DNA of 56,933 nucleotides from DATLGB01 sp038258425 (GCA_038258425.1 JBBSPV010000022.1:1-56933), one strand, 5' to 3'; counted from the stretch's first letter, positions 36,353-44,525 are shown. Made by a program: numbers and translations. The notes: generated from the sequence alone by a model not told the origin.

Positions 36353-37041
36353 TCCTCTACGGCCGCAACCCGGTGCGCGAGGCGCTGCGCGGTCGGCGCG
36401 CCGTCCTGCGCATCTGGGCGGCGGGTGGGGCGCGGAAGGAGTCGTGGCTCGCCGCTACCGGCGTGCCGGTGCTCGCGGCCGCCGGTGAGGAGCTGACCCG
36501 GCGTTGCGGCTCTGACGCCCATCAGGGGGTGTGCGCCGAGGTCGCCCCCTATCCGTACGTCGGCGCCGGGGAACTCCTGGGGCAGGAGGATCCGCTGCTC
36601 GTCGCCCTCGACGAGATCACGGACCCACAGAACCTCGGAGCCATCTGCCGGACGGCCGAGTGTGCGGGGGCCACGGGCGTCGTCATCCCCGAGCGCCGCA
36701 GCGCGGAGGTCACCCCGGCGGTCTGCAAGGCCTCCGCCGGCGCGGTCGAGCACCTCGCCGTCGCCCGCGTGCGCAACCTCGCCGATTTCCTCGCGGCGGC
36801 GAAGGCCGCCGGCGCCTGGACCTACGGCGCCGACGCGGGCGCGCCGACCGGGTTTCGGGAGCCGGACTATCGCGGGGCGGTGGTCCTCGTCCTCGGCGCG
36901 GAGGGCCGCGGGCTTCGGCCACGGGTGGCCGCGGCGTGCGACGTCCTCGTGGGGCTGCCGCTGCGCGGGCGGATCGACTCGCTCAACGTCTCGGCCGCCG
37001 CCGCCGTGCTGCTGTACGAGATCTTGCACGCTCGCGCTTGA
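36349..37041 (+). CDS. rlmB: 23S rRNA methyltransferase (TrmH/RlmB family)
   Basis: A 230-residue SPOUT methyltransferase, probably 2'-O-methylating G2251 of 23S rRNA. The N-terminal substrate-binding domain (ILYGRNPVREALRG) is followed by the SPOUT knot motifs DEITDPQNLGAICRTAECAG, GAVVLVLGAEGRGLRPRVAAACDVLVGLPLRGRIDSLNVSAAAAVLLYEI. GTG 36349 is coupled to cysS. Confidence 0.92.
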   Translation: MILYGRNPVREALRGRRAVLRIWAAGGARKESWLAATGVPVLAAAGEELTRRCGSDAHQGVCAEVAPYPYVGAGELLGQEDPLLVALDEITDPQNLGAICRTAECAGATGVVIPERRSAEVTPAVCKASAGAVEHLAVARVRNLADFLAAAKAAGAWTYGADAGAPTGFREPDYRGAVVLVLGAEGRGLRPRVAAACDVLVGLPLRGRIDSLNVSAAAAVLLYEILHARA

Positions 37042-37082
37042 CTTCGCGACATAATGCTGCAACTCTCCCGCTCGACTCGAGG

Positions 37083-37097
37083 GTGACACTCGGTCAG
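37083..37097. promoter_or_regulatory. dyad TGAC-ACTCG-GTCA in the sigH leader
   Basis: A short inverted repeat (TGAC, 5 nt, GTCA) lies about 90 nt before the sigH start, next to a CTCGACTCGAG palindrome (37071-37081). It fits the Streptomyces BldD consensus except for one position, but BldD involvement is only a guess. Confidence 0.3.
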
Positions 37098-37185
37098 GGG
37101 ATGCTTCGTCATCTCACCTATACGGCGCCAGGGGAGGAGTGCGTCACGACCAAACCGGGCTCGACGGCCCGGGAAAGGACCTTTC

Positions 37186-37986
37186 GTGGCCCCATCTCCG
37201 AAGCCTGCGCGCAGCCTGGGCGGCGCGATCCGCCCTGCTGCCGGCTCCGGGCCGAGCGTCCGCCGTCCTGGGTGGACGGGACAGGCGCCGGCGAGCATCT
37301 CCCGCTCCGCACGACCGGGCCGCACGGCCGGCGGGGTGGCGAGCGCGACCGCCAAGAATCAGGCTCAGGTGGAGGTTGATGACCACTACCTGATCGCCCT
37401 CGCGAAGCAGGGCAGCACGGACGCCTACGACCGGCTCGTGCGGCGCTACCACTCGTTCGTCCGCCTGAAGGCGTCGTCCTACTTCCTCGTCGGCGGCGAC
37501 AGCGACGACCTCATCCAGGAGGGCCTCGTCGGGCTCTACAAGGCGATCCGCGACTTCCGCTCGGACCGCGAGTCGTCGTTTCGCAACTTCGCGGAGCTCT
37601 GCATCACGCGGCAGATCATCACCGCGGTCAAGACGGCGACGCGCAACAAGCACACGCCGCTCAACGGCTACGTCTCGTTCTCCGCGTCGCCCGCTGGTGG
37701 GCACGGGGAGGGGGAGCCGACCCTCGACGAGGTCATCCCCGGCTCGCCCGTCTGGGACCCGATCAACCAGGTGATCTCCTCCGAGGAGCTCTCCTCGCTC
37801 GTCGCGTGCCTGTCCACGGTGCTCTCCGAGCTCGAGTCGCGAGTGCTCAGCCTCTACCTCGACGGGCGCTCGTACGTCGACATCGGCGAGCTGCTGAGCT
37901 GCGACGCCAAGACGGTCGACAACGCCCTGCAGCGGGTCAAGCGCAAGGTCGGCGCGCACCTGCAGGAGCGGGCGATCGAGCTCTGA
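37186..37986 (+). CDS. sigH: sporulation-type sigma factor SigH (Spo0H-like)
   Basis: A 266-residue sigma-70 family factor. Residues 65-266 strongly resemble Bacillus SigH: YHSFVRLKASSYFLVGGDSDDLIQEGLVGLYKAIRDF, then FAELCITRQIITAVKTATRNKHTPLNGY and SRVLSLYLDGRSYVDIGELLSCDAKTVDNALQRVKRKV. The first 65 residues are low-complexity and have poorer codon bias, so a start near residue 65 is possible. GTG 37186 has AAAGGA 6 nt upstream. It follows rlmB as in Bacillus. Regulon unknown. Confidence 0.88.
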   Translation: MAPSPKPARSLGGAIRPAAGSGPSVRRPGWTGQAPASISRSARPGRTAGGVASATAKNQAQVEVDDHYLIALAKQGSTDAYDRLVRRYHSFVRLKASSYFLVGGDSDDLIQEGLVGLYKAIRDFRSDRESSFRNFAELCITRQIITAVKTATRNKHTPLNGYVSFSASPAGGHGEGEPTLDEVIPGSPVWDPINQVISSEELSSLVACLSTVLSELESRVLSLYLDGRSYVDIGELLSCDAKTVDNALQRVKRKVGAHLQERAIEL

Positions 37987-38001
37987 CGGCGCCCCGGCGG
38001 G

Positions 38002-38046
38002 GGTGGTCGAGGTTTGGGCCACTAGTTGGCCCCAACCTCGACCACC
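38002..38046. repeat. 45-bp palindromic element, copy B
   Basis: Same 13-bp arms as copy A (38002-38014 and 38034-38046) around a 19-nt loop with the inner dyad GGGCCA-CTAGT-TGGCCC. It begins 16 nt after the sigH stop. It could serve as a terminator, but the conserved arms with a diverged loop suggest a repeat family. Confidence 0.8.
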
Positions 38047-38073
38047 TCCGGGGCGGACGCTAGGTTCCGGGCC

Positions 38074-38463
38074 TTGAACACGCTCGAGATCGTCATCGTC
38101 GTCGTGGTCGCGCTCCTCGTCCTGCTCGCGCTGGGCGGCGCGCTCGTCCTCCGGCGCCGCCGGGAGGCGGGCGAGACGCGCTTCCACGAGCGGCTCGAGC
38201 AGGCCAACCACGACCTCGCCGCGGCCCACGCCGTCGACAAGGGCTGGGCGCCCGACCGGGTCCAGCTCGCCGCGCGGCGGGCGTTCGAGACCGAGCGCGG
38301 GGGCGCCCCGGTCGACGAGCTCGTGCTCGTGCAGGTCGTTGACCGCCCGGGCACCGACGACGACCAGGCCGTGTACCGGGTGGTCTCCGGCGACGGGACC
38401 GCGCACCTGACGCTCGGGCGCCGCGGCGACGAGTGGCACCTCGAGTCGCTCGACGAGGAGTGA
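38074..38463 (+). CDS. single-pass membrane protein
   Basis: A 129-residue protein starting at TTG 38074, exactly 7 nt after TAGGTT. One transmembrane helix (residues 5-25, IVIVVVVALLVLLALGGALVL) is followed by a basic stop-transfer RRRR and a soluble domain (VDELVLVQVVDRPGTDDDQAVYRVVSGDGTAHLTLGRRGDEWHLESL). No family recognised. Confidence 0.75.
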   Translation: MNTLEIVIVVVVALLVLLALGGALVLRRRREAGETRFHERLEQANHDLAAAHAVDKGWAPDRVQLAARRAFETERGGAPVDELVLVQVVDRPGTDDDQAVYRVVSGDGTAHLTLGRRGDEWHLESLDEE

Positions 38464-39168
38464 TCACGTCCGCGCGGGCCGGGGCCGGCCCTCGCGCACG
38501 AGCCGGACGACCTCGCCGAGGTCATCCGTGGTGCGCAGCCCCTCGACGTCGGCGGCGCTGATCTTCCCCTCGGCGCGGACCCGCTCGTCGAGCCAGGCGA
38601 CCAGGCCGCCCCAGTAGGCCGTTCCGACCAGGACGACGGGGAACGGGTCGATCTTCTCCGTCTGGCGCAGGGTGAGGACCTCGAAGAGCTCGTCGAAGGT
38701 CCCGAACCCGCCGGGAAAGCAGACGAAGGCGCTCGCGTAGCGGACGAACATGACCTTGCGGGTGAAGAAGAAGTGGCTCACGAGGGCCACGTCGACGAAC
38801 GGGTTCATGCCCTGCTCGTGCTCGAGCTCGATGCCGATGCCGATGGATGGCGCGGCGACGTCGCGGGCACCGCGGTTGGCCGCCTCCATGATTCCCGGCC
38901 CACCGCCGGTGATCGTCGCGTAGCCGGCCTCGCCGAGCCGGCGGCCGAGCTGGCGGGCGGCGCCGTACTGCGGGTCCGACGCCGGCGTGCGCGCGGACCC
39001 GAAGACCGTCACCGCCGGCCCCATCGTGCGCAGCGTGTCGAACCCCGTGGCGAGCTCGCGGGCCATTCGCTCGACCCGCTCGTCGTCGCTCAACAGCGAG
39101 GCGACGGCCGGGTCCTGCGCGTTGAGCAGTTCCTCGTCGTCGGTGTGGGGGGCGCGCGGGTCGCTCAC
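38464..39168 (-). CDS. LOG family protein
   Basis: A 234-residue lysine-decarboxylase-like/LOG protein. The motifs GGGPGIMEAANRGA and PGGFGTFDELFEVLTLRQTEKIDPFPVVL (PGGxGTxxE) define the phosphoribohydrolase fold that releases free cytokinin-type bases from nucleoside 5'-monophosphates. Physiological substrate here is unknown. GTG 39168 follows TAGCGT by 8 nt. The stop abuts the convergent membrane-protein gene. Confidence 0.88.
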   Translation of the reverse strand: MSDPRAPHTDDEELLNAQDPAVASLLSDDERVERMARELATGFDTLRTMGPAVTVFGSARTPASDPQYGAARQLGRRLGEAGYATITGGGPGIMEAANRGARDVAAPSIGIGIELEHEQGMNPFVDVALVSHFFFTRKVMFVRYASAFVCFPGGFGTFDELFEVLTLRQTEKIDPFPVVLVGTAYWGGLVAWLDERVRAEGKISAADVEGLRTTDDLGEVVRLVREGRPRPART

Positions 39169-39190
39169 GCGCAGGCACGCTAGAGGCGGA

Positions 39191-39700
39191 TCAGCCGATG
39201 GACACGAGGTCGACGACGAAGATGAGCGTCGCGTTGGGCGGGATCGGACCCGAGCCCTGCGGGCCGTAGCCGTCCTTGGGCGGGATGATGAGCTCGCGGC
39301 GCCCGCCGGCCTTCATGCCGACGACGCCCGTGTCCCAGCCGGGGATGACCTGGCCGGCGCCGAGCGGGAACGAGAACGGCTCGCCGCGGTCCCATGACGC
39401 GTCGAACTGCTTGCCGTCCTTGTAGAGCACGCCGACGTACTGGACGGTGACCGTGTCCCCGGCCTTCGCGGCCGGTCCCTTGCCGACGACGAGGTCCTTG
39501 GTCACGAGCCGCCTGGGCGCCGGGCCGGTCGGCTTGGGCACGTCGGGCTTCTTCGCGGTGTCCGTGGCGCCGGCGGGGGTCGGCGTCGCCTTCGCCTTCC
39601 CGCCGCCGTCGTCGGAGCCGCAGCCCGCGGCGACGAGCAGCACGAGGGCCGCGAGGCCGGCGGCCAGGCGCCGGGCGGGGGAGGTGGGCACATGGGGCAT
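39191..39700 (-). CDS. FKBP-type peptidyl-prolyl isomerase lipoprotein
   Basis: A 169-residue exported lipoprotein. The signal peptide ends in the lipobox LVAAGC (Cys at about 29), followed by a Thr/Pro linker. The FKBP domain has DTVTVQYVGVLYKDGKQFDASWDRGEPFSFPLGAGQVIPGWDTGVVGMKAGGRRELIIPPKDGYG and a full set of active-site aromatics. It folds proteins outside the membrane. TACCCT lies 9 nt before ATG 39700 and shares its TA with the divergent HNH gene. Confidence 0.92.
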   Translation of the reverse strand: MPHVPTSPARRLAAGLAALVLLVAAGCGSDDGGGKAKATPTPAGATDTAKKPDVPKPTGPAPRRLVTKDLVVGKGPAAKAGDTVTVQYVGVLYKDGKQFDASWDRGEPFSFPLGAGQVIPGWDTGVVGMKAGGRRELIIPPKDGYGPQGSGPIPPNATLIFVVDLVSIG

Positions 39701-39727
39701 CGGGCGGCGAGGGTAGTGCCCACCCCG
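39701..39727. promoter_or_regulatory. 27-bp bidirectional promoter (FKBP and HNH)
   Basis: The minus strand TACCCT (39715-39710) lies 9 nt before ATG 39700. The + strand TAGTGC (39714-39719) lies 8 nt before ATG 39728. The TA at 39714-39715 is common to both. Confidence 0.45.
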
Positions 39728-40111
39728 ATGGCGACCGTCCCTCCCGGCCTGCCCCGCCTCGACCGCCGGCGCGAGGTCCTCGCCCGCGACGGCGGCGCCT
39801 GCGTGTGGTGCTCGCTGCCGCTGTCGGCGGACGACCACCGGCTGAGCGTCGACCATGTGGTCCCGCGCATCAAGGGCGGGCCGTCCTGGGCGGAGAACGA
39901 GGTCCCGGCGTGCCGGCGCTGCAACCGGACGCGCGGGCACATCGCCCCGTCGCTGTGGCTCGCCGACTGCGAGGGCCGCGGCCTGCGCGCCCGCCGGCGG
40001 GTGGTCGAGCGCGCCCTGCTCGCCCTGCGCGACGCCATCGCCGCGCGGGGCGGCCAGCGCAAGGCCCGCCCGTACCTCGCCCGCGAGCTCAAGCGGCTCG
40101 GGCTGGAGTGA
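39728..40111 (+). CDS. HNH endonuclease family protein
   Basis: A 127-residue HNH nuclease-fold protein. CVWCSLPLSADDHRLSVDHVVPRIKGGPSWAENEVPACRRCNRTRGHIAP carries the DH of the HNH motif and the two Cys pairs that bind zinc. The C-terminus is basic and helical. It stands alone rather than within a mobile element, and its role is unknown. Confidence 0.88.
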   Translation: MATVPPGLPRLDRRREVLARDGGACVWCSLPLSADDHRLSVDHVVPRIKGGPSWAENEVPACRRCNRTRGHIAPSLWLADCEGRGLRARRRVVERALLALRDAIAARGGQRKARPYLARELKRLGLE

Positions 40112-40173
40112 GCGCGACGGCCGACCCGAACGATCGGCTGGACCGCAGGGCGCGGCTCGTCTACGGTCGACCC

Positions 40174-40212
40174 ATGGCTTCGGCTCCGGTAGGCGTGCGA
40201 GGGCCACGATGA
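40174..40212 (+). CDS. 12-codon leaderless ORF coupled to ROK kinase
   Basis: ATG 40174 lies 6 nt after TACGGT (40162-40167). The ORF (MASAPVGVRGPR) ends in TGA overlapping the ROK ATG as ATGA (40209-40212). It may be a leader peptide that couples translation. It could also be a by-product of promoter position. Confidence 0.35.
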   Translation: MASAPVGVRGPR

Positions 40213-41150
40213 TCGTCGCGGGCGTCGACGTCGGGGGCACCAACATCGAGGTCGGCATCGTCGACGACGACCGCCGGGTCGTCGGCCGGGCCAAGCGCGA
40301 CACGCCCAGCGGCGGGCCTGACGCCGTCGTCGCGACCATCGTCGAGCTCATCGAGTCGCTCGACGCGGAACCGGTGGCCGTGGGCGCGGGCCTCCCCGGG
40401 GTGGTCCACGACGGCGAGGTGCTCAGCGTCCCGAACCTCGACAACTGGACGGATCGTGTCGACCTCGGCGCTGAGCTCGAGGCCCGGCTCGAGCTGCCGG
40501 TCGCCCTCGGCAACGACGTGAACGTCGGCCTGCTCGGAGAGTGGGTCGCCGGCGTGGCCCAGGGCGTCGAGAACGTGCTGGGCGTCTGGATGGGGACGGG
40601 GATCGGCGGCAGCCTCGTCCTCGACGGGCGCCCGTTCAACGGCTCGCGAGGAGCGGCCGGAGAGATCGGGCACGTCGTGGTCCGGCCGGGCGGGGCGCTG
40701 TGCAGCTGCGGCCGCCGCGGCTGCGTGGAGGCCTACGCCGGTCGCCGCTCCATGGCGGCGGTGGCCGCCGCGATGGTCGACGCCGGGCGGCGGACGTCGC
40801 TGTTCGACATCCGCGACGACGAGGGCAAGGAGCAGCTGACGTCGAAGGTCTGGGCCCGGGCCCTGAGGGAATCGGACGCCCTGGCCGGACAGCTCTTCGA
40901 GATGGCGATCGAGACGCTCGGCGTCGGGGTCGCGTCGGTGGTCAACGTCATCGACGTCGAGCTCGTCGTCGTCGGCGGTGGCCTGGCGGAGAAGCTCGGT
41001 CAGGACCTCGCCGACCGAATCGAGGCGGCGGCCGTGCCGTGGATGCTGCGTCCGAACCCCGAGCTGCGCTGGCTGCCGGCCGCGCTCGGCGACGATTCGG
41101 GCGTCGTCGGCGCCGCCGAGCTCGCGCGCGCGGGCGTGGTCGCCGGCTGA
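40209..41150 (+). CDS. ROK family sugar kinase (glucokinase-like)
   Basis: A 313-residue kinase. The ATP phosphate motif is GVDVGGTNIEVGIVDDD. The sugar-binding region is ALGNDVNVGLLGEWVAGVAQGVENVLGVWMGTGIGGSLVLDG. The ROK zinc motif is GHVVVRPGGALCSCGRRGCVEAYAG (CxCGxxGCxE). The likely reaction is glucose to glucose 6-phosphate. GAGGG lies 6 nt before the ATG. Confidence 0.9.
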   Translation: MIVAGVDVGGTNIEVGIVDDDRRVVGRAKRDTPSGGPDAVVATIVELIESLDAEPVAVGAGLPGVVHDGEVLSVPNLDNWTDRVDLGAELEARLELPVALGNDVNVGLLGEWVAGVAQGVENVLGVWMGTGIGGSLVLDGRPFNGSRGAAGEIGHVVVRPGGALCSCGRRGCVEAYAGRRSMAAVAAAMVDAGRRTSLFDIRDDEGKEQLTSKVWARALRESDALAGQLFEMAIETLGVGVASVVNVIDVELVVVGGGLAEKLGQDLADRIEAAAVPWMLRPNPELRWLPAALGDDSGVVGAAELARAGVVAG

Positions 41151-41183
41151 CGGCGGCGGGGGACGGCGGCGGGGACGCGAGCA

Positions 41184-41256
41184 AGCCGGAGAGGGGACTC
41201 GAACCCCTGACCCCCTGTTTACAAGACAGGCGCTCTGCCAGCTGAGCTACTCCGGC
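41184..41256 (-). tRNA. tRNA-Thr (anticodon TGT)
   Basis: A 73-nt cloverleaf. The acceptor stem is GCCGGAG/CTCCGGC. The D-arm is AGCTCAGCTGGCAGAGC. The anticodon stem-loop CCTGT-CTTGTAA-ACAGG gives anticodon TGT (reads ACA). The T-arm has GGTTCGAGTCC. CCA is not encoded. Confidence 0.95.
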
Positions 41257-41306
41257 CTGGGATCGAGCGTACTCCCGACCGCGCCCGGCCTGGGCGCCGG
41301 CGCAGC

Positions 41307-42221
41307 TCAGCCGTGCCCGTGCGCCAACCGATCCGACCACCACGCGAGCGTGTCGGCGAGGGTGCGCTGCAGGGCGATGGCCGGGGTCCAGCCGGTGGCG
41401 GCCCGCAGACGCTCCGCCGTCCCGCGGACCTCCGGGACCTCGTGGGAGCGGCGCAGGCCGCCCTCGATGCGGTGATCGATCTCGACGCCGGCGACGGCGG
41501 CGAGGCCGGCGACGAGCTCGCGGGCGGAGGCGGTCGTGCCCGAGCAGACGTTGTACGTCGCGCCCGGCTCGCCGTGGAGCGCGAGCAGGCGGTAGGCGCG
41601 GACGACGTCGCGGACGTCGGAGTAGTCGCGGCGGGTGTCGGGGTTGCCCGTGCGCACGACGACGGGGTGCTCTCCGGCGCGCAGGCCGCGGGCGACCTGC
41701 TCCGCGAAGGCCGCGACCGCGTAGCTCGGCTCCTGGCCAGGGCCGGCGTGGTTGAAGGGGCGGGGCCGGACGACCCGTAGTCCGTGCGCGTCGGCGTAGA
41801 AGCCGGCGAGCAGGTCGGCGCCGGCCTTGGAGACGGCGTAGGGGTTCTGGGGCCGCAACGGGGCGGTCTCGTCGATGGGCAGGCGCGTGGGCGGCCCGTA
41901 GAGCTCCCCGCTGGCGATCGCGAGCACGGCGGCGTCCGGCGCCTCGACCCGCACGCCCTCGAGGACGTGCAGCGTCATGAGCTGGTTGCCCGTGAGGTAG
42001 ACGGCCGGCTCGGACCAGGAGCGGCCCACGTGGGCCTCGGCGGCGAGGTGGTAGACGGCCTCGGGCGCGGCGGCGGCGACGGCGGCGCGGGTCGCCTCCG
42101 GATCGAGCAGGTCCGTGCCGGTTCCGCGGGCCAGCACGGTGACGTCGTCGCCGCAGGCCTGCAGGTGCTCGACGAGGTGGCGCCCGGCGAAGCCCGAGCC
42201 GCCCGTCACGAGCGCGCGCAC
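41307..42221 (-). CDS. NAD(P)-dependent epimerase/reductase (GDP-4-keto-6-deoxymannose reductase-like)
   Basis: A 304-residue extended SDR. The Rossmann motif VTGGSGFAGRHLVEHL opens the protein. The catalytic Ser is in LAIASGELYGPP and Tyr-Lys in NPYAVSKAGADLL. RPFNHAGPGQ and GNPDTRRDYSDVRDVVRAY are typical of Rmd or GDP-mannose-type reductases. It probably makes a deoxy-sugar nucleotide for surface glycans. GTG 42221 lies 8 nt after the upstream gene. Confidence 0.87.
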   Translation of the reverse strand: MRALVTGGSGFAGRHLVEHLQACGDDVTVLARGTGTDLLDPEATRAAVAAAAPEAVYHLAAEAHVGRSWSEPAVYLTGNQLMTLHVLEGVRVEAPDAAVLAIASGELYGPPTRLPIDETAPLRPQNPYAVSKAGADLLAGFYADAHGLRVVRPRPFNHAGPGQEPSYAVAAFAEQVARGLRAGEHPVVVRTGNPDTRRDYSDVRDVVRAYRLLALHGEPGATYNVCSGTTASARELVAGLAAVAGVEIDHRIEGGLRRSHEVPEVRGTAERLRAATGWTPAIALQRTLADTLAWWSDRLAHGHG

Positions 42222-42229
42222 GCGCGGCC

Positions 42230-42772
42230 TCAGGCCCGGCTGACGACGACGCGCTCGACGTGCGCGTGGCCGTTGGACTGCGGGTCCGGGCCGGCGTCGG
42301 CGCCGCCCGCCGCGTCCACCGGCGGGTTCAGCCGCCGCTCGAGCTCGCCGAGCACGACGCCGAACAGTGCGTGGCGCCAGACGGCCTGGCCGAAGGCGCG
42401 GTGATCGCCCCAGAGCGCAGGGAACGAGCCGCCGACAGGGTGCGCAGCCGCCACGTAGCGCGTGCTCGGCCACGTCGCGAGGTGCTCGGCCATCCCCGCG
42501 GTGAGGCCGCGCGCGGCGGCGGGGCCGGGCAGCCGGGGGGCGACGAGGCTGTAGAGGGCGCCGAACAGCGCGCCGTTGGCGACGTGCAACAGGTTTCCGA
42601 CCGCGAAGGTCGCCAAGGTGTCGCGCTCGCGGGTGACGACGCTGCCGAGGAGCTCCGCGTCGTCGTAGTCGACGCCGAAGACCCACATGTCCAGGGGCTG
42701 CTGCGCCGCCCACACGCCTGCGGCGGTGGCACCGGCCAGGGCACCGCGCAGGACTCGGGTGGCGTCGACCAT
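42230..42772 (-). CDS. hypothetical membrane-associated protein
   Basis: A 180-residue protein with hydrophobic segments (VLRGALAGATAAGVWAAQQPLDMWVFG, AVGNLLHVANGALFGALYSLVAP) and a Pro/Gly-rich tail. It resembles DUF1440-type membrane proteins only vaguely. TACAGT lies 6 nt before ATG 42772. It is probably co-transcribed with the reductase. Confidence 0.72.
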   Translation of the reverse strand: MVDATRVLRGALAGATAAGVWAAQQPLDMWVFGVDYDDAELLGSVVTRERDTLATFAVGNLLHVANGALFGALYSLVAPRLPGPAAARGLTAGMAEHLATWPSTRYVAAAHPVGGSFPALWGDHRAFGQAVWRHALFGVVLGELERRLNPPVDAAGGADAGPDPQSNGHAHVERVVVSRA

Positions 42773-42826
42773 GCGAGGACTGTAACGAGGCCCTGGGGCA
42801 GAGGTACGTCGAGCAGAGGGATTGAC

Positions 42827-44482
42827 GTGGACCACGCCGACCTGCACCAGCGCGCCCGGGAACGAGGCGTGCAGCCCATCGTCTACCGGCTCGCCCGGAT
42901 CGTCCTCGTGCCGTTCTTCAGGCTGTACTTCCGCCTCTGGCGGGGAGGCCACGAGCACATCCCGGCGGACGGGCCCGTCATCTTCGCGGCCAACCACCGC
43001 TCCTTCCTGGACCCGTTCATCATCGGCGCCTGCGTCAAGCGGCCCGTCTACTACGTCGCCAAGCAGGAGCTCTTCGTCCGCTCCTGGCAGGCCTGGATCC
43101 TCAACGCGCTCGGGGCCTTCCCCGTGCGCCGCGGCAGCGCCGACGGCGACATGCTCGCCACGGCCCGCGAGATCCTCGACCGCGGCGACGCCGTCCTGAT
43201 CTTCCCCGAGGGCACCCGCATCCGCCCCGGCTCGCTCGGCCGCCCGCGGCGCGGCGTCGGCCGCCTCGCTCTGGAGACCGGCGCCCCCGTCGTCCCCGTC
43301 GCGGTCATCGGCACCGAGGCCGTGCGCCGCGGCCTGTGGATCCGGCCGCACAAGGTGCGCGTGCGCTTCGGCCGCGCGCTGACCTTCCCGCGCGTGCCCG
43401 AGGCCTCGCCCCAGCTCGCCCAGGCCGTCACGGAGCGCATCTGGCCCAACGTCATGCTGCAGTGGGAGTGGCTCGGCGGTCTGCCGCCGCTGCGCCGCGC
43501 GGCCGTGGTCGGCGCCGGCGCCTGGGGCACGAGTCTCGCCGCCCTGCTGGCGCGCACGGGCATCGAGGTCGACCTCGCCACCCGCACCGCCGATCAGGCC
43601 GCCCGGCTGCGGGCCGGGCGCGTCAACGACGCCTATCTCCCCGGCGTCGAGCTGCCCGACGGCGTCAACGTCGTGCGCACCGCGGACCTCGAGCTGTCGC
43701 GCCACGACCTCGTGGTCTTCGCCGTTCCGGCCTCCGGGCTGCCGGCCGCGGTCGCCGAGCACGGCTCCCGGATCGCCCCGCGCGCCGGCGTGCTCGTCTG
43801 CTCCAAGGGGCTCGTCGCGCCGCTCGGCACGCTGCCCTCGGCCTACGTCGCCGAGCGCACCGTCGGCGCCCGCGTCGCCGCGCTCGCGGGTCCCGCCCAC
43901 GCCCGGTCGGCCCTCGAGGGCGGCGCGGCGCTCATCGTCGGCTCGGTCGACCGCGGCCTGGCCCGCCAGCTGCGCGACGTCCTGCGGCGCGCCGGCCTCG
44001 ACGTCGCCGTCTCGGCCGACATCACGGGCGTCGAGTGGGCGGGCGCGGCCAAGAACGTCGCCGCGCTGGCCGCCGGCGCCGCCGCCCACGGCGGACCCAA
44101 CGCCGCGGGGGCGGCCGCCGGCAAGGTCTTCGCCGAGATGCACGACCTCGCGCGGGCCGCAGGTGCCGACGGCGCCGCCTTCACCGGCCCGGCGGGCGCC
44201 GGGGACCTCGTCGCCACGATGCTGGCGGACTCCTCGCGCAATCGCCGCGCCGGCGAACTGCTCGCCGAGGGCACGCCGGCCGGCGACCTGCGCCACGCCC
44301 TGGGACAGACGGCCGAGGCGATCGACACCGTCCCGCTGCTCGCCGGCCGGGCGGGCGCCGCCGGCGTGCGGACCCCGGCGCTGGCCGCGCTCGCGGAGCT
44401 GCTCGAGGGCCACGTGGAGCCCGAGGCCTGGACGGCGTCGCTCACCGCCCCCGCCGTCGCTGTCCGCGGGCACGCGGCGTAG
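42827..44482 (+). CDS. fused 1-acylglycerol-3-phosphate acyltransferase / glycerol-3-phosphate dehydrogenase
   Basis: A 551-residue fusion. Residues 1-215 are PlsC-like: NHRSFLDP (from about 56) and FPEGTRIRP (from about 126) acyl-transfer motifs. Residues 222-551 are GpsA-like: NAD(P) motif GAGAWG (from 229), RVNDAYLPGVELPDGV, catalytic Lys in GAAKNVAALAAG (about 409) and TGPAGAGDLVATMLADSSRNRRAG. GpsA makes sn-glycerol 3-phosphate, and PlsC acylates lysophosphatidate later in the same pathway. The usual GPSFA.E motif is altered (GPAHARSALEGG). GTG 42827 has GAGGG 6 nt upstream. Confidence 0.9.
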   Translation: MDHADLHQRARERGVQPIVYRLARIVLVPFFRLYFRLWRGGHEHIPADGPVIFAANHRSFLDPFIIGACVKRPVYYVAKQELFVRSWQAWILNALGAFPVRRGSADGDMLATAREILDRGDAVLIFPEGTRIRPGSLGRPRRGVGRLALETGAPVVPVAVIGTEAVRRGLWIRPHKVRVRFGRALTFPRVPEASPQLAQAVTERIWPNVMLQWEWLGGLPPLRRAAVVGAGAWGTSLAALLARTGIEVDLATRTADQAARLRAGRVNDAYLPGVELPDGVNVVRTADLELSRHDLVVFAVPASGLPAAVAEHGSRIAPRAGVLVCSKGLVAPLGTLPSAYVAERTVGARVAALAGPAHARSALEGGAALIVGSVDRGLARQLRDVLRRAGLDVAVSADITGVEWAGAAKNVAALAAGAAAHGGPNAAGAAAGKVFAEMHDLARAAGADGAAFTGPAGAGDLVATMLADSSRNRRAGELLAEGTPAGDLRHALGQTAEAIDTVPLLAGRAGAAGVRTPALAALAELLEGHVEPEAWTASLTAPAVAVRGHAA

Positions 44483-44525
44483 CGGACGGTCACGGAACGG
44501 ACCACGGGGGTAGATTCCATGGCAG

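Noticed and set aside
37083..37097. BldD binding site before sigH
   Set aside because: Matches all but one consensus position, but no BldD gene is seen and one loose match in GC-rich DNA is weak; kept only as a dyad.
37139..37393. 84-codon GTG ORF with good SD overlapping the sigH N-terminus
   Set aside because: Third-position GC is clearly lower than in real genes here and the peptide is Arg/Pro-rich; the SD more likely belongs to a leader or to chance. It does weaken confidence in the sigH start.
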